Source: Pseudomonas sp. GD03944 (GTDB lineage Bacteria > Pseudomonadota > Gammaproteobacteria > Pseudomonadales > Pseudomonadaceae). Taken from it: 64,000 nucleotides of DNA. Positions within the stretch are counted from its first letter, which is position 1. Each line of letters starts with the position of its first letter. The DNA lies in assembly GCF_029839275.1 (NCBI RefSeq), contig NZ_JAOCAH010000001.1, positions 248,001 to 312,000 on the forward strand, given 5' to 3'. A program made the translations under genes and the position numbers. Under the pieces are notes generated by a model that made no database searches, was not told the DNA's origin, and saw nothing but the letters and a program-made list of their open reading frames with translations. Of the stretch, positions 36,112 through 46,003 are shown in pieces.

Positions 36112-37275
36112 GTGCTCGACGGTCAACCCCTCGCCGTCTTCCAACCCTTCATCGATACCGCCACGGGCCAGATCGCCGGAGTCGAAGCCTTGGCCCGACT
36201 GCGGGGCGCCGATGGCCAGCTGCACTCGGCCGGCCCGCTGTTCAGCGACCCGAAGACCCCACCCGCCGCCCTGCGCCGCCTGGACCGGCAAGTGCGGGCG
36301 CAAGCCCTGGAACGCTTCCACGAGGCCCCGGCGCCGTGGTTTCTCAGCCTGAACATCTCGCCCCGCTGGATCAGCCGCCTGCGCCCGGAACAACCCCTGC
36401 CGAGCCTGAAGCAACTGGAAGCCAGCGGCATCGACCCGCGGCGCATCGTCTTCGAGATCACCGAACTGGGCGGCGCCAGCCAGCGCCTGCCAGGGGTGGT
36501 GGCGCGCTACCGCGAGGCCGGCGCGCGGATCGCCATCGACGACTTCGGCGCCGGCTACTCGCAGCTCGACCGGGTGCTGGCCCTGCAGCCGGACATCCTC
36601 AAGCTCGACATGCGCCTGTTCCAGGCCGCGGCCCGTGGCGGCCCCAGTGGCGAGGTGGTCAAGGCCCTGGCGCTGATGGCGGAGAAAACCGGCTGCTGGA
36701 TCATCGCCGAAGGGGTGGAAACCGAAGCCGAGCTGGACTTCGCCCTGGAATGCGGGGCGCGCTACGTGCAGGGCTACCTGTTCGCCCGGCCCGAGCTGGC
36801 GTTCTTCCCCAATGATGCTTTTGTCCGGCATTTTGCCGAGCTGCGAGACCGCTACGTGCGGCGCAAGCTGGTCGAGCGGGCGCGCCTGATGACCCTGCGC
36901 CAGCAGCTCACCCAACTGATGGGCGACCTCAAGCAGTGGGCCGAGGCCAACGCCGCCACTGCCGCCCTGCCCGCCCCGGACGCCTACCCCTGGCTGCTGC
37001 GCCTGTACCAGTGCGACCGCCACGGCACGCAGATCAGCCCCAACCTGGAATGGCGCGACGGCACCTGGCAGGCCGACACCCGTTACCTGGGGCACAACTG
37101 GTCCTGGCGTCCCTACTTCTACCAGTTGCTGGCCGAAGGCTGGGAAGAACGCCGGCTGATCATTTCCAACACCTACCGCGACGCCACCAGCAACCAGTAC
37201 TGCGTGACCGCCGGGCAATTCATTGACAACGGCCAGCGCCTGCTGCTGGTGGACATCGACGCCGCCGGCTTGTGA
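36112..37275 (+). CDS. EAL-domain cyclic-di-GMP phosphodiesterase with C-terminal sensor-like domain
   Basis: The 387-residue protein should hydrolyse cyclic-di-GMP: the EAL domain (about residues 5-250) keeps catalytic residues in GVEALARL, SLNISPRW, EITELG, DDFGAGYS, LKLDMRL, AEGVETEAE and QGYLFARP. The C-terminal part (about 285-387; LYQCDRHGTQISPNLEWRDG, LGHNWSWRPYF) resembles a PDC/Cache-type sensor fold without membrane helices, so it may sense a cytosolic ligand. The GTG start at 36112 was chosen because TAAGGA lies eight bases upstream; the open frame starts earlier, inside the terminator of the preceding operon. Confidence 0.88.
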   Translation: MLDGQPLAVFQPFIDTATGQIAGVEALARLRGADGQLHSAGPLFSDPKTPPAALRRLDRQVRAQALERFHEAPAPWFLSLNISPRWISRLRPEQPLPSLKQLEASGIDPRRIVFEITELGGASQRLPGVVARYREAGARIAIDDFGAGYSQLDRVLALQPDILKLDMRLFQAAARGGPSGEVVKALALMAEKTGCWIIAEGVETEAELDFALECGARYVQGYLFARPELAFFPNDAFVRHFAELRDRYVRRKLVERARLMTLRQQLTQLMGDLKQWAEANAATAALPAPDAYPWLLRLYQCDRHGTQISPNLEWRDGTWQADTRYLGHNWSWRPYFYQLLAEGWEERRLIISNTYRDATSNQYCVTAGQFIDNGQRLLLVDIDAAGL

Positions 37276-37308
37276 CGCTGCCGCCGAGCACGGGGCCCGG
37301 TGGCAGCG
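37276..37308 (+). terminator. hairpin behind the EAL gene
   Basis: CGCTGCC and GGCAGCG with inner pairing form a G+C-rich stem between the convergent EAL and SCO genes. There is no strong T-run. Confidence 0.4.
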
Positions 37309-37317
37309 GTTCCCGGC

Positions 37318-37971
37318 TCAGCCGAACACCGATGCCTGCTCGGTTGCACGGTAGGCGGTGTGCACCACCCGCGAGTCGACGTGGTTGATGGTCGAGAGGA
37401 TCTGCAACGGCTCGGTCAGGGTCGGTGCCATGGTCCAGCGGTCCAACGCGTCATTGCCCACCCGCAACATGCCGGTGTGCGACAGGTCGTTGAAATCCAC
37501 CACCGGGTCCACGTCATAGAACCCCAGGCTGCGCCGCAGCAGGTCGATGTCGGCCCGCGCCCCGGTGAGGAACAGCCAGCCGGGACCGATCCGGTAGCGC
37601 GTCACGTACTCCTGCAGGCGCTCCGGGGTATCCAGTTCCGGTTGCAGCGACAACGAGTACATGAACACATCGCGCCCCGCCCGCTCGCCCAGCAGCTTCT
37701 GCACGTGGCGCAGGTTGGCGGTGCTGGTGGGGCAGGAACGCTCGCACTGGGTGTACATCATGTTCAGCGCCACCACCTTGCCGCGGACCAGGTCGTCGTA
37801 GAACTTCACGGCCTTGCCTTCGTGGGTGTACAGGGTCACGTTGGGGAAGCGGGACGAGCCTGCCGCTCTTGGCTGTGGCGCAGCGGGCTGCGCCAGGCTG
37901 CCGGCGCGCCAGGCGGCCAGGCCCAGGGCAGCGACACCCGCACCGGCCAGCAGTTTTCTTCGCGTATTCAT
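37318..37971 (-). CDS. SCO1/SenC family copper chaperone
   Basis: The 217-residue protein has a Tat-like or Sec signal (NTRRKLLAGAGVAALGLAAW) and a thioredoxin fold with the copper-binding CxxxC motif TQCERSC and a later His in SHTGML, the pattern of SCO proteins. SCO chaperones deliver copper to oxidases in the periplasm. AGGAGG lies six bases before the ATG. It lies 28 bases behind the multicopper oxidase on the same strand, so it likely metallates that enzyme (inference). Confidence 0.9.
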   Translation of the reverse strand: MNTRRKLLAGAGVAALGLAAWRAGSLAQPAAPQPRAAGSSRFPNVTLYTHEGKAVKFYDDLVRGKVVALNMMYTQCERSCPTSTANLRHVQKLLGERAGRDVFMYSLSLQPELDTPERLQEYVTRYRIGPGWLFLTGARADIDLLRRSLGFYDVDPVVDFNDLSHTGMLRVGNDALDRWTMAPTLTEPLQILSTINHVDSRVVHTAYRATEQASVFG

Positions 37972-37999
37972 CTTCTACCTCCTGGATGAGGTGCGCGGC

Positions 38000-39838
38000 T
38001 CAGACGATGTCCCAGCGCAGCATCATGGCGTGATCTTCGTGGATCAGGTTGTGGCAGTGCATGACGTACTTGCCCTTGTAGTCGCGGAACCGCAGCAGCA
38101 CCCGAGTGGTGCTTCTTCCCTCGAGCACATAGACGTCCTTGCGCCCTTTTTCATGGGGCGGCACCGCGACCGCGCGACCGTCGATGACCTTGCTGAGAAT
38201 CCGCCCTTCCTCGAAGTGGATGTGCACGGGATGGTCCCAGCCGTCATCGATGTTCACCAGCTCCCAGATTTCCGTGCTGCCCTGGCTGATCACCGCACGG
38301 GGCACGTTGACGTCGACGAACTGCCCGTTGATCGCCCACATGTTCTGCCGTCGCTCGAACACGAAACGCCGCACCGGCAACGCCGCCAGCTGCGCCGCCG
38401 TGGGCAGCGGACGCAGGGGCCGCAGGGTGGCCGGCACCTGGCTGAGGTCCTGCTCCGGCGGCTCGCGGTTGATCACGATCTTCAGCACCCGCACGCCCGG
38501 CGCCACCACCTGGTGGGGCTGGCGCGTGTCTTCGGGCTGGTGGGTCAGGCGGTTGACCACGTACAGCTCGGTGCCGATCGGGTAGCGGGAGAAATCCACC
38601 ACGATGTCGGCCCGCTCCGCCACCCCCAGGCGCACGCTGGTCTGGTTGAGCAGCGGCTGCTCCAGCAGGTTGCCGTCGTTGGCGATGTAGGTGAAGGGCT
38701 GGACCACGTTGTTCGCCCGCACCAGGTAGAACTGGTAGAAGCGGCTCGGCCCTTCGTTGAGCAGGCGCAGGCGGTACTTGCGCCGTGCAACCCGCAGCAC
38801 CGGCTCGATCTTGCCGTTGACCAGGATCTTGTCGCCCAGCACCCCTTCGGGGCTGATCTGGTCGTAGTAGAGGATGCCGTTCGGGTCGAAGCGCCGGTCG
38901 GCAAAACCCAGCGGGTAATCGTACGGGTGGCTTGGCAGGCGCAGGGCACCGGGGCTCGGGTCACGCTCATCGCCCGAATCCAGGTGGTCGAACAGCAGGT
39001 AGAAACCGACCAGGCCACGGACGATGTTCGGCGCCGTGAAGTCGGTGGTGTGGTCGTGGTAGAACAGCGTGCCCAGGGCCTCGCGGAAGTCGCCGATACC
39101 GTTGGCCATCTCGTCGTAGCCGGCATAGATGTTGGCGTACAGGTGGTCCTTGTAGCCGCCCGGCGCGGTGAGGGTCGGGCCGGCCTTGGTCGCGCTGTAG
39201 TAATCGCCTGGGAAGCCGTCGCTTTCCGAGCCGGTGTGCAGGTTGTGCAGGTGCGTGGAGATTTCCGGCGTGCCGAAGCCGGTGTGGTTCGCCGGCAGGT
39301 CGTTGTACATGCGGCACAGGATCGGGTAGCCGTAACGGGCGAACACCACCGGGCTCAGGGTATTCAAATCCGGCACGGCGGCCTGGTAGGTCCAGACCTT
39401 CTGCGGCGGGTAGGACGGGCTGAACACCCAGTTGTCACGCTGTGCAGCGTGCAGCTCGTAGGGCTCGGCCTGGGGACCGAATTCGGCCCAGCGCTGGTGC
39501 GCCGGACGCCCGGCTTCCCCGCCAGCCGTGTTGCAGTCACCGGTCGGGGTGGAACTCAGCGCCCCCCCATACAGGCGGGTGATCTCATCGGGCAGGAACT
39601 CCTGCCAGGGCACGGTTGGCGGGCTGGCCGGCACGGCGGCCATGCTCTCCTGCGACTTCAGCAACAGCGGCGCGGCAGCCAGAGCGGCACTGCCCTTGAG
39701 GAAGGTACGGCGCGAGGCCTGGACAGGCGCATCGCAGGAGTCGAACGTGGATGAATGCTGCCCTTGCACCAATGGCGGCGTGCTCCAGCCACCCGGGTGC
39801 AGCAGGCCCGTGCAGCGTGTCAACAATGAAGACTTCAT
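38000..39838 (-). CDS. multicopper oxidase (CotA/laccase-like)
   Basis: The 612-residue enzyme has a Tat signal (SRRTFLKGSAALAAA, about residues 42-56) and four copper-binding segments: THLHNLHTG and YHDHTTDF in the N-terminal cupredoxin domain, HPVHIHFEEG and MHCHNLIHEDHAMM in the C-terminal one, giving the type 1 and type 2/3 sites. CotA-type oxidases oxidise bilirubin, phenols or manganese with oxygen as acceptor. The start at 39838 (MKSSLLTRC) has GGAG about ten bases upstream. The long N-terminal stretch before the RR motif is odd. It is paired with a SCO chaperone. Confidence 0.9.
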   Translation of the reverse strand: MKSSLLTRCTGLLHPGGWSTPPLVQGQHSSTFDSCDAPVQASRRTFLKGSAALAAAPLLLKSQESMAAVPASPPTVPWQEFLPDEITRLYGGALSSTPTGDCNTAGGEAGRPAHQRWAEFGPQAEPYELHAAQRDNWVFSPSYPPQKVWTYQAAVPDLNTLSPVVFARYGYPILCRMYNDLPANHTGFGTPEISTHLHNLHTGSESDGFPGDYYSATKAGPTLTAPGGYKDHLYANIYAGYDEMANGIGDFREALGTLFYHDHTTDFTAPNIVRGLVGFYLLFDHLDSGDERDPSPGALRLPSHPYDYPLGFADRRFDPNGILYYDQISPEGVLGDKILVNGKIEPVLRVARRKYRLRLLNEGPSRFYQFYLVRANNVVQPFTYIANDGNLLEQPLLNQTSVRLGVAERADIVVDFSRYPIGTELYVVNRLTHQPEDTRQPHQVVAPGVRVLKIVINREPPEQDLSQVPATLRPLRPLPTAAQLAALPVRRFVFERRQNMWAINGQFVDVNVPRAVISQGSTEIWELVNIDDGWDHPVHIHFEEGRILSKVIDGRAVAVPPHEKGRKDVYVLEGRSTTRVLLRFRDYKGKYVMHCHNLIHEDHAMMLRWDIV

Positions 39839-40465
39839 GAATTTCCAGCTCCCCGATGACATCCCACTGCACCACGAACACAGGAATGACGGGCACAACA
39901 GTTCGTCACCGATCAACAGGTGAACGCAACGATTTGCACGATGAAAAGGAAGGCCGCCCGTGCGCCTGGAAGACGACCAGGGCGTACCCGGTCAGGCTCC
40001 AGGCGGGCCGTGAATGGGAAATGTGAAACCTGGAGGCAGAGAACGACTCACGGGGTGAATCTGCGAGCCACTGTTCATGATGTTCTCCCTAGCGACAACC
40101 CATGAAGATGGTTTCGCCGCGCCCTCTCCTTCGCGACAAAACCATGGAACCGCCATGCGCTTCTCACCTCTAACTAAAGCGCTGCCTAGGGGGCATGTCA
40201 ATTAGCCGTCATTTATTCAGACAGACGGACTCAATGCGCATAACCTGCTGTATATAAATAAAAAATAGAAAAACAAAAGCGAACCGCTCATCGTGAAAAC
40301 CGCCCATTATCAGCCTTGCCACCTGCGAGGAATCACCCTGCAGGCTGCGTACCGTCAAACGTGCGTCACCGCGCATTCGCCCCAGGCGCGTGCGACGCGG
40401 GGTTGCAGATGACGGCGCGAACCTCGAAGCTAGGATCAACAGCCACTGACTGGCGAGGAGCGGCC
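39839..40465. other. 627-base intergenic region between the oxidase and dgt
   Basis: No convincing gene: the small frames on either strand have no ribosome site or are rich in Arg and Pro. Bases 40195-40290 are strikingly A/T-rich for this genome and include TATATAAATAAAAAATAG. It should hold the oxidase promoter; no metal-responsive operator was recognised. Confidence 0.5.
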
Positions 40466-41797
40466 TTGGACTGGCACACCCTGCTTACCCGTGAACGACT
40501 CGGCAAACCGACCCACAGCGTCGATGAACTGGGGCGTAGCCCGTTCCACAAGGACCATGACCGCATCATCTTCTCCGGGGCCTTCCGTCGCCTTGGGCGC
40601 AAGACCCAGGTGCATCCGGTCTCGAGCAACGACCACATCCACACCCGCCTGACCCATTCGCTGGAAGTCAGCTGCGTCGGCCGCTCGCTCGGCATGCGTG
40701 TCGGCGAGATGATCCGCGAGGCATTGCCCGACTGGTGCGAACCCAGCGACCTGGGCATGGTGGTGCAGTCCGCCTGCCTGGCCCATGACATCGGCAATCC
40801 GCCCTTCGGCCACTCCGGCGAAGACGCCATCCGCCACTGGTTCCAGCAGGCCGCCGGCCGCGGCTGGCTGGATGCGATGAGCGACGCCGAGCGCGCCGAC
40901 TTCCTCAATTTCGAAGGCAACGCCCAGGGCTTTCGCGTACTGACGCAACTGGAGTACCACCAATTCGACGGCGGTACGCGCCTGACCTATGCCACCCTCG
41001 GCACCTACCTCAAATACCCCTGGACCGCCCGCCACGCCGAGGCCCTGGGGTACAAGAAACACAAGTTCGGCTGCTACCAGAACGAACTGCCGCTGCTCGA
41101 ACAGATCGCCCACAAGCTGGAACTGCCGCAACTCGAAGAACAACGCTGGGCGCGCCACCCGCTGGTGTACCTGATGGAGGCGGCGGACGACATCTGCTAC
41201 GGCCTGATCGACCTCGAAGACGGGCTGGAAATGGAGCTGCTCGACTACCAGGAAGTCGAAGCCGTGCTGCTCGACCTGGTGGGCGACGACCTGCCGGAAA
41301 CCTACCGCCAGCTCGGCCCCCAGGACTCGCGGCGGCGCAAGCTGGCGATCCTGCGCGGCAAGGCCATCGAACACCTGACCAACTCCGCGGCCCGGGCGTT
41401 CGTCGAGCAACAACCGGCGCTGCTGGCCGGCACCCTGCAGGGCGACCTGGTCGAACACATGCACGGCCCGGCCAAGCGTTGCGTGCAGCACGCCAAGGCC
41501 ATGGCCCGGGAAAAGATCTTTCAGGACAAGCGCAAGACGCTGCATGAAATCGGCGCCTACACCACCCTGGAAATCCTCCTCAACGCCTTCTGCGGCGCCG
41601 CCCTGGAACAGCACGGCGGGCGCACGCCGTCCTTCAAGCACCGGCGCATTCTCGACCTGCTCGGGCACAACGCACCGGACCCGCACGGCCCGTTGTACAA
41701 ATCGTTTCTGCGCATGATCGACTTCATCGCCGGGATGACGGACAGCTACGCTACTGAAATGGCCCGAGAGATGACGGGACGTTCGAGCCCGGTATAA
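40466..41797 (+). CDS. dgt: dGTP triphosphohydrolase-like protein
   Basis: The HD-domain enzyme hydrolyses deoxynucleoside triphosphates to nucleosides and triphosphate, controlling dNTP pools. The 443 residues start [15 protein letters not shown], with conserved RTQVHP-like [23 protein letters not shown] and the HD motif [17 protein letters not shown]. The TTG start at 40466 was chosen because GAGGAG lies five bases upstream and the length matches the family; the longer ATG frame from 40409 adds an unrelated segment. It lies next to the FUSC gene on the same strand. Confidence 0.93.
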   Translation: MDWHTLLTRERLGKPTHSVDELGRSPFHKDHDRIIFSGAFRRLGRKTQVHPVSSNDHIHTRLTHSLEVSCVGRSLGMRVGEMIREALPDWCEPSDLGMVVQSACLAHDIGNPPFGHSGEDAIRHWFQQAAGRGWLDAMSDAERADFLNFEGNAQGFRVLTQLEYHQFDGGTRLTYATLGTYLKYPWTARHAEALGYKKHKFGCYQNELPLLEQIAHKLELPQLEEQRWARHPLVYLMEAADDICYGLIDLEDGLEMELLDYQEVEAVLLDLVGDDLPETYRQLGPQDSRRRKLAILRGKAIEHLTNSAARAFVEQQPALLAGTLQGDLVEHMHGPAKRCVQHAKAMAREKIFQDKRKTLHEIGAYTTLEILLNAFCGAALEQHGGRTPSFKHRRILDLLGHNAPDPHGPLYKSFLRMIDFIAGMTDSYATEMAREMTGRSSPV

Positions 41798-41800
41798 ACG

Positions 41801-42874
41801 ATGAAAACGGTGTTGAAACAAACCTTCAGCTGGCATGCCGGGCCTCCCGCCTGGGGCCCTGCCATGGTGGCGGGCCTGGGCTGCGCGCTGCCGCTGCTGC
41901 TGGGCCTGTTCAGCGCCCACCCGGGGTTTCTCTGGGCGTCGGCCGGCGCCTTCCAGGCGGCCCAGGCCAACCCGCTGCACCGTTTCGGCATGCTGCGCAT
42001 GCTGCTGCTCACCGGCCTCGGCGCCTGCAGCGCCGGCCTGGGCTTCTGGGCTGCCACCCACCCGATGATCAGCTTCTGGCTGTTCGGCGCCTTCGGCTTC
42101 CTGCTGGCCTGGCTGCAACGCTTCGGCACCGAGGCCGGCAAGCTCGGCATCGGCCTGGCCGTCTGCCTGTGCCTCGGCCAGGGTCAGTACGGCATCGGCA
42201 GCCTCAACAACCCCCAGGCCATCGCCATGCTGTTCATCCTCGGCGGGCTCTGGGTGATGCTCCTGGCGTTCGGCCTGCGAGGTTTGCACGGGCTGCGCAT
42301 GTGGCCGTACATGCCACGCTTCATCAGCGTCCTCAAGGTGCTCAAGCGTCACGCCAAGCGCCTGCCGCAACAGCAATGGCGCCTGCATGCCCTGGGGTGC
42401 ACCCTGGCCCTGTCGCTGGCCGGCCTGCTGGTCAACCTCGCCAACCTGCCGCGCGGCTACTGGCTGACGCTGACCGTGGTCACCACCCTGCAGCTGGAAT
42501 TCCAGGGCAGCCTGGTGCGCGCGCTGCAATCGAGCCTGGCCGGTCTCGCCGCGGCCGGCCTGCTGATTCTCTTCGGCCACAGCCTGCAGAGCCCGGGGCT
42601 GATGGTGGCGACCATGCTGCCGCTGATCGCGCTCAGCCGCGCCCTGCAGGCCAATCACTACGGGCTGTTCGTGCTGCAGACCACCGTCTGCTTCGTGCTG
42701 CTGTCGGAGAGCCTGGCCCAGGACTGGCACCTGGCCGAGGTGCGCCTGATGAACGCCCTGCTCGGCGTCGCCCTGGCCCTGTCCATCGCCCTGCTGATGC
42801 ACGGTGTGCGCCAGTGGCTGGCCAAGCGCGAGCTGAAGAAGACCGTCACGCCCCAGCAGCAGTCCACCTCCTGA
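41801..42874 (+). CDS. FUSC family membrane protein
   Basis: The 357-residue protein has about 10-11 hydrophobic segments in two halves, each beginning with a similar hydrophobic pattern (PAWGPAMVAGLGCALPLLLG; HALGCTLALSLAGLLVNLAN), with a basic loop at about 165-195. This fits the FUSC/aromatic-acid-exporter type of inner-membrane protein. RGYWLTLTVVTTLQ in the second half is typical of FUSC proteins. It starts three bases behind dgt and is probably cotranscribed, although the functions are not obviously related. Confidence 0.85.
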   Translation: MKTVLKQTFSWHAGPPAWGPAMVAGLGCALPLLLGLFSAHPGFLWASAGAFQAAQANPLHRFGMLRMLLLTGLGACSAGLGFWAATHPMISFWLFGAFGFLLAWLQRFGTEAGKLGIGLAVCLCLGQGQYGIGSLNNPQAIAMLFILGGLWVMLLAFGLRGLHGLRMWPYMPRFISVLKVLKRHAKRLPQQQWRLHALGCTLALSLAGLLVNLANLPRGYWLTLTVVTTLQLEFQGSLVRALQSSLAGLAAAGLLILFGHSLQSPGLMVATMLPLIALSRALQANHYGLFVLQTTVCFVLLSESLAQDWHLAEVRLMNALLGVALALSIALLMHGVRQWLAKRELKKTVTPQQQSTS

Positions 42875-43003
42875 CGCCCCCGCCACAGCACCGGCTCGCA
42901 TAAGCGGGCCGCGCCCTTATTCTCAATCGTTTTTAGTCGGCACGTTTTCAGTCCTTTCACTATGCTTGCTGGGTCCGCAGCGCAATCCATGGAGTGACGC
43001 GCT

Positions 43004-45958
43004 ATGCCCGCCGCCGCCTCGTCCCGTGAACGACGTTTTCCCCTGCATGTGCACATCAGTGTACTGTTCACCCTGCTGCTGTTGCTGACCGGCGTGGTGC
43101 TGGGCTTTTTCAACTACAAGCAGACCACCCAGATCATCTTTTCCAGCAGCGCCAAGCTGTTCGAGCGCATCCAGCAGGACGTGCAGGGCGACCTCAACCA
43201 CACCTACCAGCCCATCCGCCATCTGCTCAGCCTGCTGGCCCTGGACGACGCCACCCAGGCCACCGACCTGGACGGTCGCCTGGAGCTGTTGCGGCCCATG
43301 GTCCAGGCGCTGCGCGACAACCCCAAGCTCGCCTCGCTCTACCTGGGCTACGACGACGGCGACTTCTTCATGGTCCGCCCGCTGCGCAGCGACCTGCTCA
43401 AGCAGCACTTCGACGCCCCGGACAAGGCGGTCTACCAGGTCTGGTCGATCGAGCGCAACGGCGCGGGCACCGAGGCCAACTACCTGTTCTACGACGGCTC
43501 GCTGAACCTGGTCAGCCGCCGCCAGCGCCTGCAGGAAGGCTACGACCCCCGGGGCCGCGACTGGTACAAGCGCGCCCGTGCCGATGGCGGGCAGATCACC
43601 ACCGCGCCCTACGTGTTCTTCTCCACCGAAGAGGTCGGCACCACCCTGGCCCGACGCGCCGGCCTGACCAGCGTGCTGGGCGCCGACCTGACCCTGCTCG
43701 ACCTGTCGGCCACCCTGGCCAAGCACCAGGTGACCGCCCACAGCGAGGTGGTGCTGTTCGACCCCGAAGGCAGTGTGGTCGCCTACCCGGACACCAGCCG
43801 GCTGATCACCCACGAAAACGGCCCCAAGCTGGCCCGTGCCGCCGACCTCAGCTCGGAGCTGGGCAGCCTGCTCACCCGCGACCCGGACGGCCGGCAGCAA
43901 GGGGCGATGGAGCTGGACAAGCGCCGCTGGGTGGTGTCGCGCAGCCACATGCAGGAAGGCGGCCCCCAGGGCCTGCACCTGGCCCTGCTGGTCCCGGAAG
44001 ACGAGCTGCTGGCCGATGCCTACCGCATCCGCTGGCAGGGCGCGCTGGTGACCCTGACCACCCTGCTGCTGTGCCTGCCCCTGGGCTGGCTGACCTCGCG
44101 GATCATCGTCAAGCCCCTGCGCTCCCTGGTGCTGGAGGCCGAGGCGATCCGCCGCTTCGACTTCAAGCACCCGGCCAGCGGCCGCTCGCCGGTGCTGGAA
44201 GTGGACCAGCTCGCGGTGTCGATGGCGCGCATGAAGGAAACCATTTCCAGCTTTCTGGAAATCACCGCCAGCCTCTCCGCGGAAACCCGCTTCGACGCCC
44301 TGCTCAAACGGGTCCTGGAAGAAACCGTGCAGATCGGCGGCGCCCACGGCGGCCTGATCTACCTGCTCGATGCCGACAGCGGCCGCCTGGAGCCCCACGG
44401 CCTGTTCCTCAACGGCACCCAGCACAGCCCGGGGCGCCACGGCATCCTCAGTTACGAACGGCAGAGCGACCAGATGCCGGCCTGGCTGCAGCAACCGGCC
44501 ACGGGCGGCAGCAGCCGTGTGGCGTCGATCGGCTTCGACCTGGCGGGCGATTACCGCAGCCTGCTGCAGGTGCTCGACAGCCCGCGCGTGCACCTGGTCG
44601 CCACCGGCCTGCACAACCGCAGTGGCGACACCGTGGGCGTGCTGGTGCTGCTGCACTGCGACCGTGGCGACGAGAACGACCTGACCATGCAGCGCCCGGA
44701 GCGCGTGGCGTTCATCGAGGCGGTGTCCGGCGTGGCGGCGCTGTGCATCGAAAGCCAGCGCCTGCTGGAGCGGCAAAAGCAACTGCTCGACGCCTTCATC
44801 CAGTTGATCGCCGGCGCCATCGACGCCAAGAGCCCGTACACCGGCGGGCATTGCCAGCGGGTGCCGGAAATCACCCTGATGCTCGCCCGCGCCGCCGCCG
44901 CCAGCCAGGAGCCGGCCTTCCGCGACTACCAGCCCACCGACGAGGAATGGGAGGCGCTGCACATCGCCGCCTGGCTGCATGATTGCGGCAAGGTCACCAC
45001 GCCCGAATACGTGGTCGACAAGGCCACCAAGCTGGAAACCCTGTACGACCGCATCCACGAAGTGCGCATGCGCTTCGAGGTGCTCAAGCGCGACGCCTGG
45101 ATCGCCTACTGGCAAGGCCGGGCCCAGGGTCAGGACGAACCCGCCCTGGCGCACCTCCGCGACCAGTTGCTCAGCGCCCTGGACGACGAATTCGCCTTTG
45201 TGGCGCGCACCAACCTGGGCGGCGAAGCCATGGCGGAAGCCGACCTGCAACGCCTGCAGGGCATCGCCGCGCGCACCTGGACCCGTACCCTGGATGACCG
45301 CCTGGGCGTGTCCTGGGAAGAAGCCCAGCGCCAGGAACGACGCCCGGCCGCCCCGCTGCCGGTGGAGGAACCGCTGCTGGCCGACCGCCCCGAGCACCTG
45401 ATCGACCGTCCCTTCGGCGAAGCCATCCCGGCGGACAATCCCTGGGGCTTCAAGCTCGACGTACCCGTGCACAAGTTCAACCGCGGCGAGCTGCACAACC
45501 TGAGCATCACCCGCGGCACCCTGACGGCCGAAGAGCGCTACATCATCAACCACCACATCGTGCAGACCATCCTCATGCTCAGCCGCCTGCCCTTCCCGGC
45601 GCACCTGCAGAACGTCGCGGAAATCGCCGGGGGGCACCATGAAAAAATGGACGGCACCGGTTACCCGAAACGCCTGCGTCGCGAGCAGATGAGCCTGCCG
45701 GCACGGATGATGGCGATCGCCGATATCTTCGAAGCGCTGACCGCGGTGGACCGGCCCTACAAGAAAGGCAAGCGGTTGTCCGAGTCACTGGAGATCATGG
45801 CGGGCATGTGCCGGGGGGCGCACATCGATCCGGAGCTGTTCGGCCTGTTCATCCGCGCGCAGATCTACCGGCAGTACGCCGAGCGCTTCATGAAGGTGGA
45901 ACAGATCGATTCGGTGGACGAAGCCAGCATCCTGGCCAAGGCGGGGTTGAGCGGGTGA
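43004..45958 (+). CDS. membrane Cache-HAMP-GAF sensor with HD-GYP phosphodiesterase domain
   Basis: The 984-residue protein has a membrane helix (about 18-38), a periplasmic dCache-type domain (to about 340), a second helix (about 345-365), HAMP (about 365-420), GAF (about 430-580) and a C-terminal HD-GYP domain. The metal and catalytic motifs are intact: GGHCQRVPEI, WLHDCGKVTTPEYV and HHEKMDGTGYP. HD-GYP enzymes break down cyclic-di-GMP to GMP or pGpG. About 150 extra residues separate the HD motif (near residue 658) from the GYP motif (near 877), more than usual. The N-terminal sensor should bind a small molecule. Confidence 0.93.
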   Translation: MPAAASSRERRFPLHVHISVLFTLLLLLTGVVLGFFNYKQTTQIIFSSSAKLFERIQQDVQGDLNHTYQPIRHLLSLLALDDATQATDLDGRLELLRPMVQALRDNPKLASLYLGYDDGDFFMVRPLRSDLLKQHFDAPDKAVYQVWSIERNGAGTEANYLFYDGSLNLVSRRQRLQEGYDPRGRDWYKRARADGGQITTAPYVFFSTEEVGTTLARRAGLTSVLGADLTLLDLSATLAKHQVTAHSEVVLFDPEGSVVAYPDTSRLITHENGPKLARAADLSSELGSLLTRDPDGRQQGAMELDKRRWVVSRSHMQEGGPQGLHLALLVPEDELLADAYRIRWQGALVTLTTLLLCLPLGWLTSRIIVKPLRSLVLEAEAIRRFDFKHPASGRSPVLEVDQLAVSMARMKETISSFLEITASLSAETRFDALLKRVLEETVQIGGAHGGLIYLLDADSGRLEPHGLFLNGTQHSPGRHGILSYERQSDQMPAWLQQPATGGSSRVASIGFDLAGDYRSLLQVLDSPRVHLVATGLHNRSGDTVGVLVLLHCDRGDENDLTMQRPERVAFIEAVSGVAALCIESQRLLERQKQLLDAFIQLIAGAIDAKSPYTGGHCQRVPEITLMLARAAAASQEPAFRDYQPTDEEWEALHIAAWLHDCGKVTTPEYVVDKATKLETLYDRIHEVRMRFEVLKRDAWIAYWQGRAQGQDEPALAHLRDQLLSALDDEFAFVARTNLGGEAMAEADLQRLQGIAARTWTRTLDDRLGVSWEEAQRQERRPAAPLPVEEPLLADRPEHLIDRPFGEAIPADNPWGFKLDVPVHKFNRGELHNLSITRGTLTAEERYIINHHIVQTILMLSRLPFPAHLQNVAEIAGGHHEKMDGTGYPKRLRREQMSLPARMMAIADIFEALTAVDRPYKKGKRLSESLEIMAGMCRGAHIDPELFGLFIRAQIYRQYAERFMKVEQIDSVDEASILAKAGLSG

Positions 45959-45965
45959 AACAACA

Positions 45966-45997
45966 GGGGCCGGGAGGCGTTGCGCCTGCCCGGCCCC
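45966..45997. terminator. hairpin between HD-GYP gene and yggL
   Basis: GGGGCCGGG and CCCGGCCCC with an inner GGC/GCC pairing form a long stem between convergent stop codons. No T-run follows. Confidence 0.55.
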
Positions 45998-46003
45998 ATG
46001 ACA

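Noticed and set aside
40436..42901. 821-residue open frame opposite dgt and the FUSC gene
   Set aside because: It spans two real genes and has shadow composition.
42923..45640. 905-residue open frame opposite the HD-GYP gene
   Set aside because: The plus strand shows a full domain architecture; the minus frame is a shadow.
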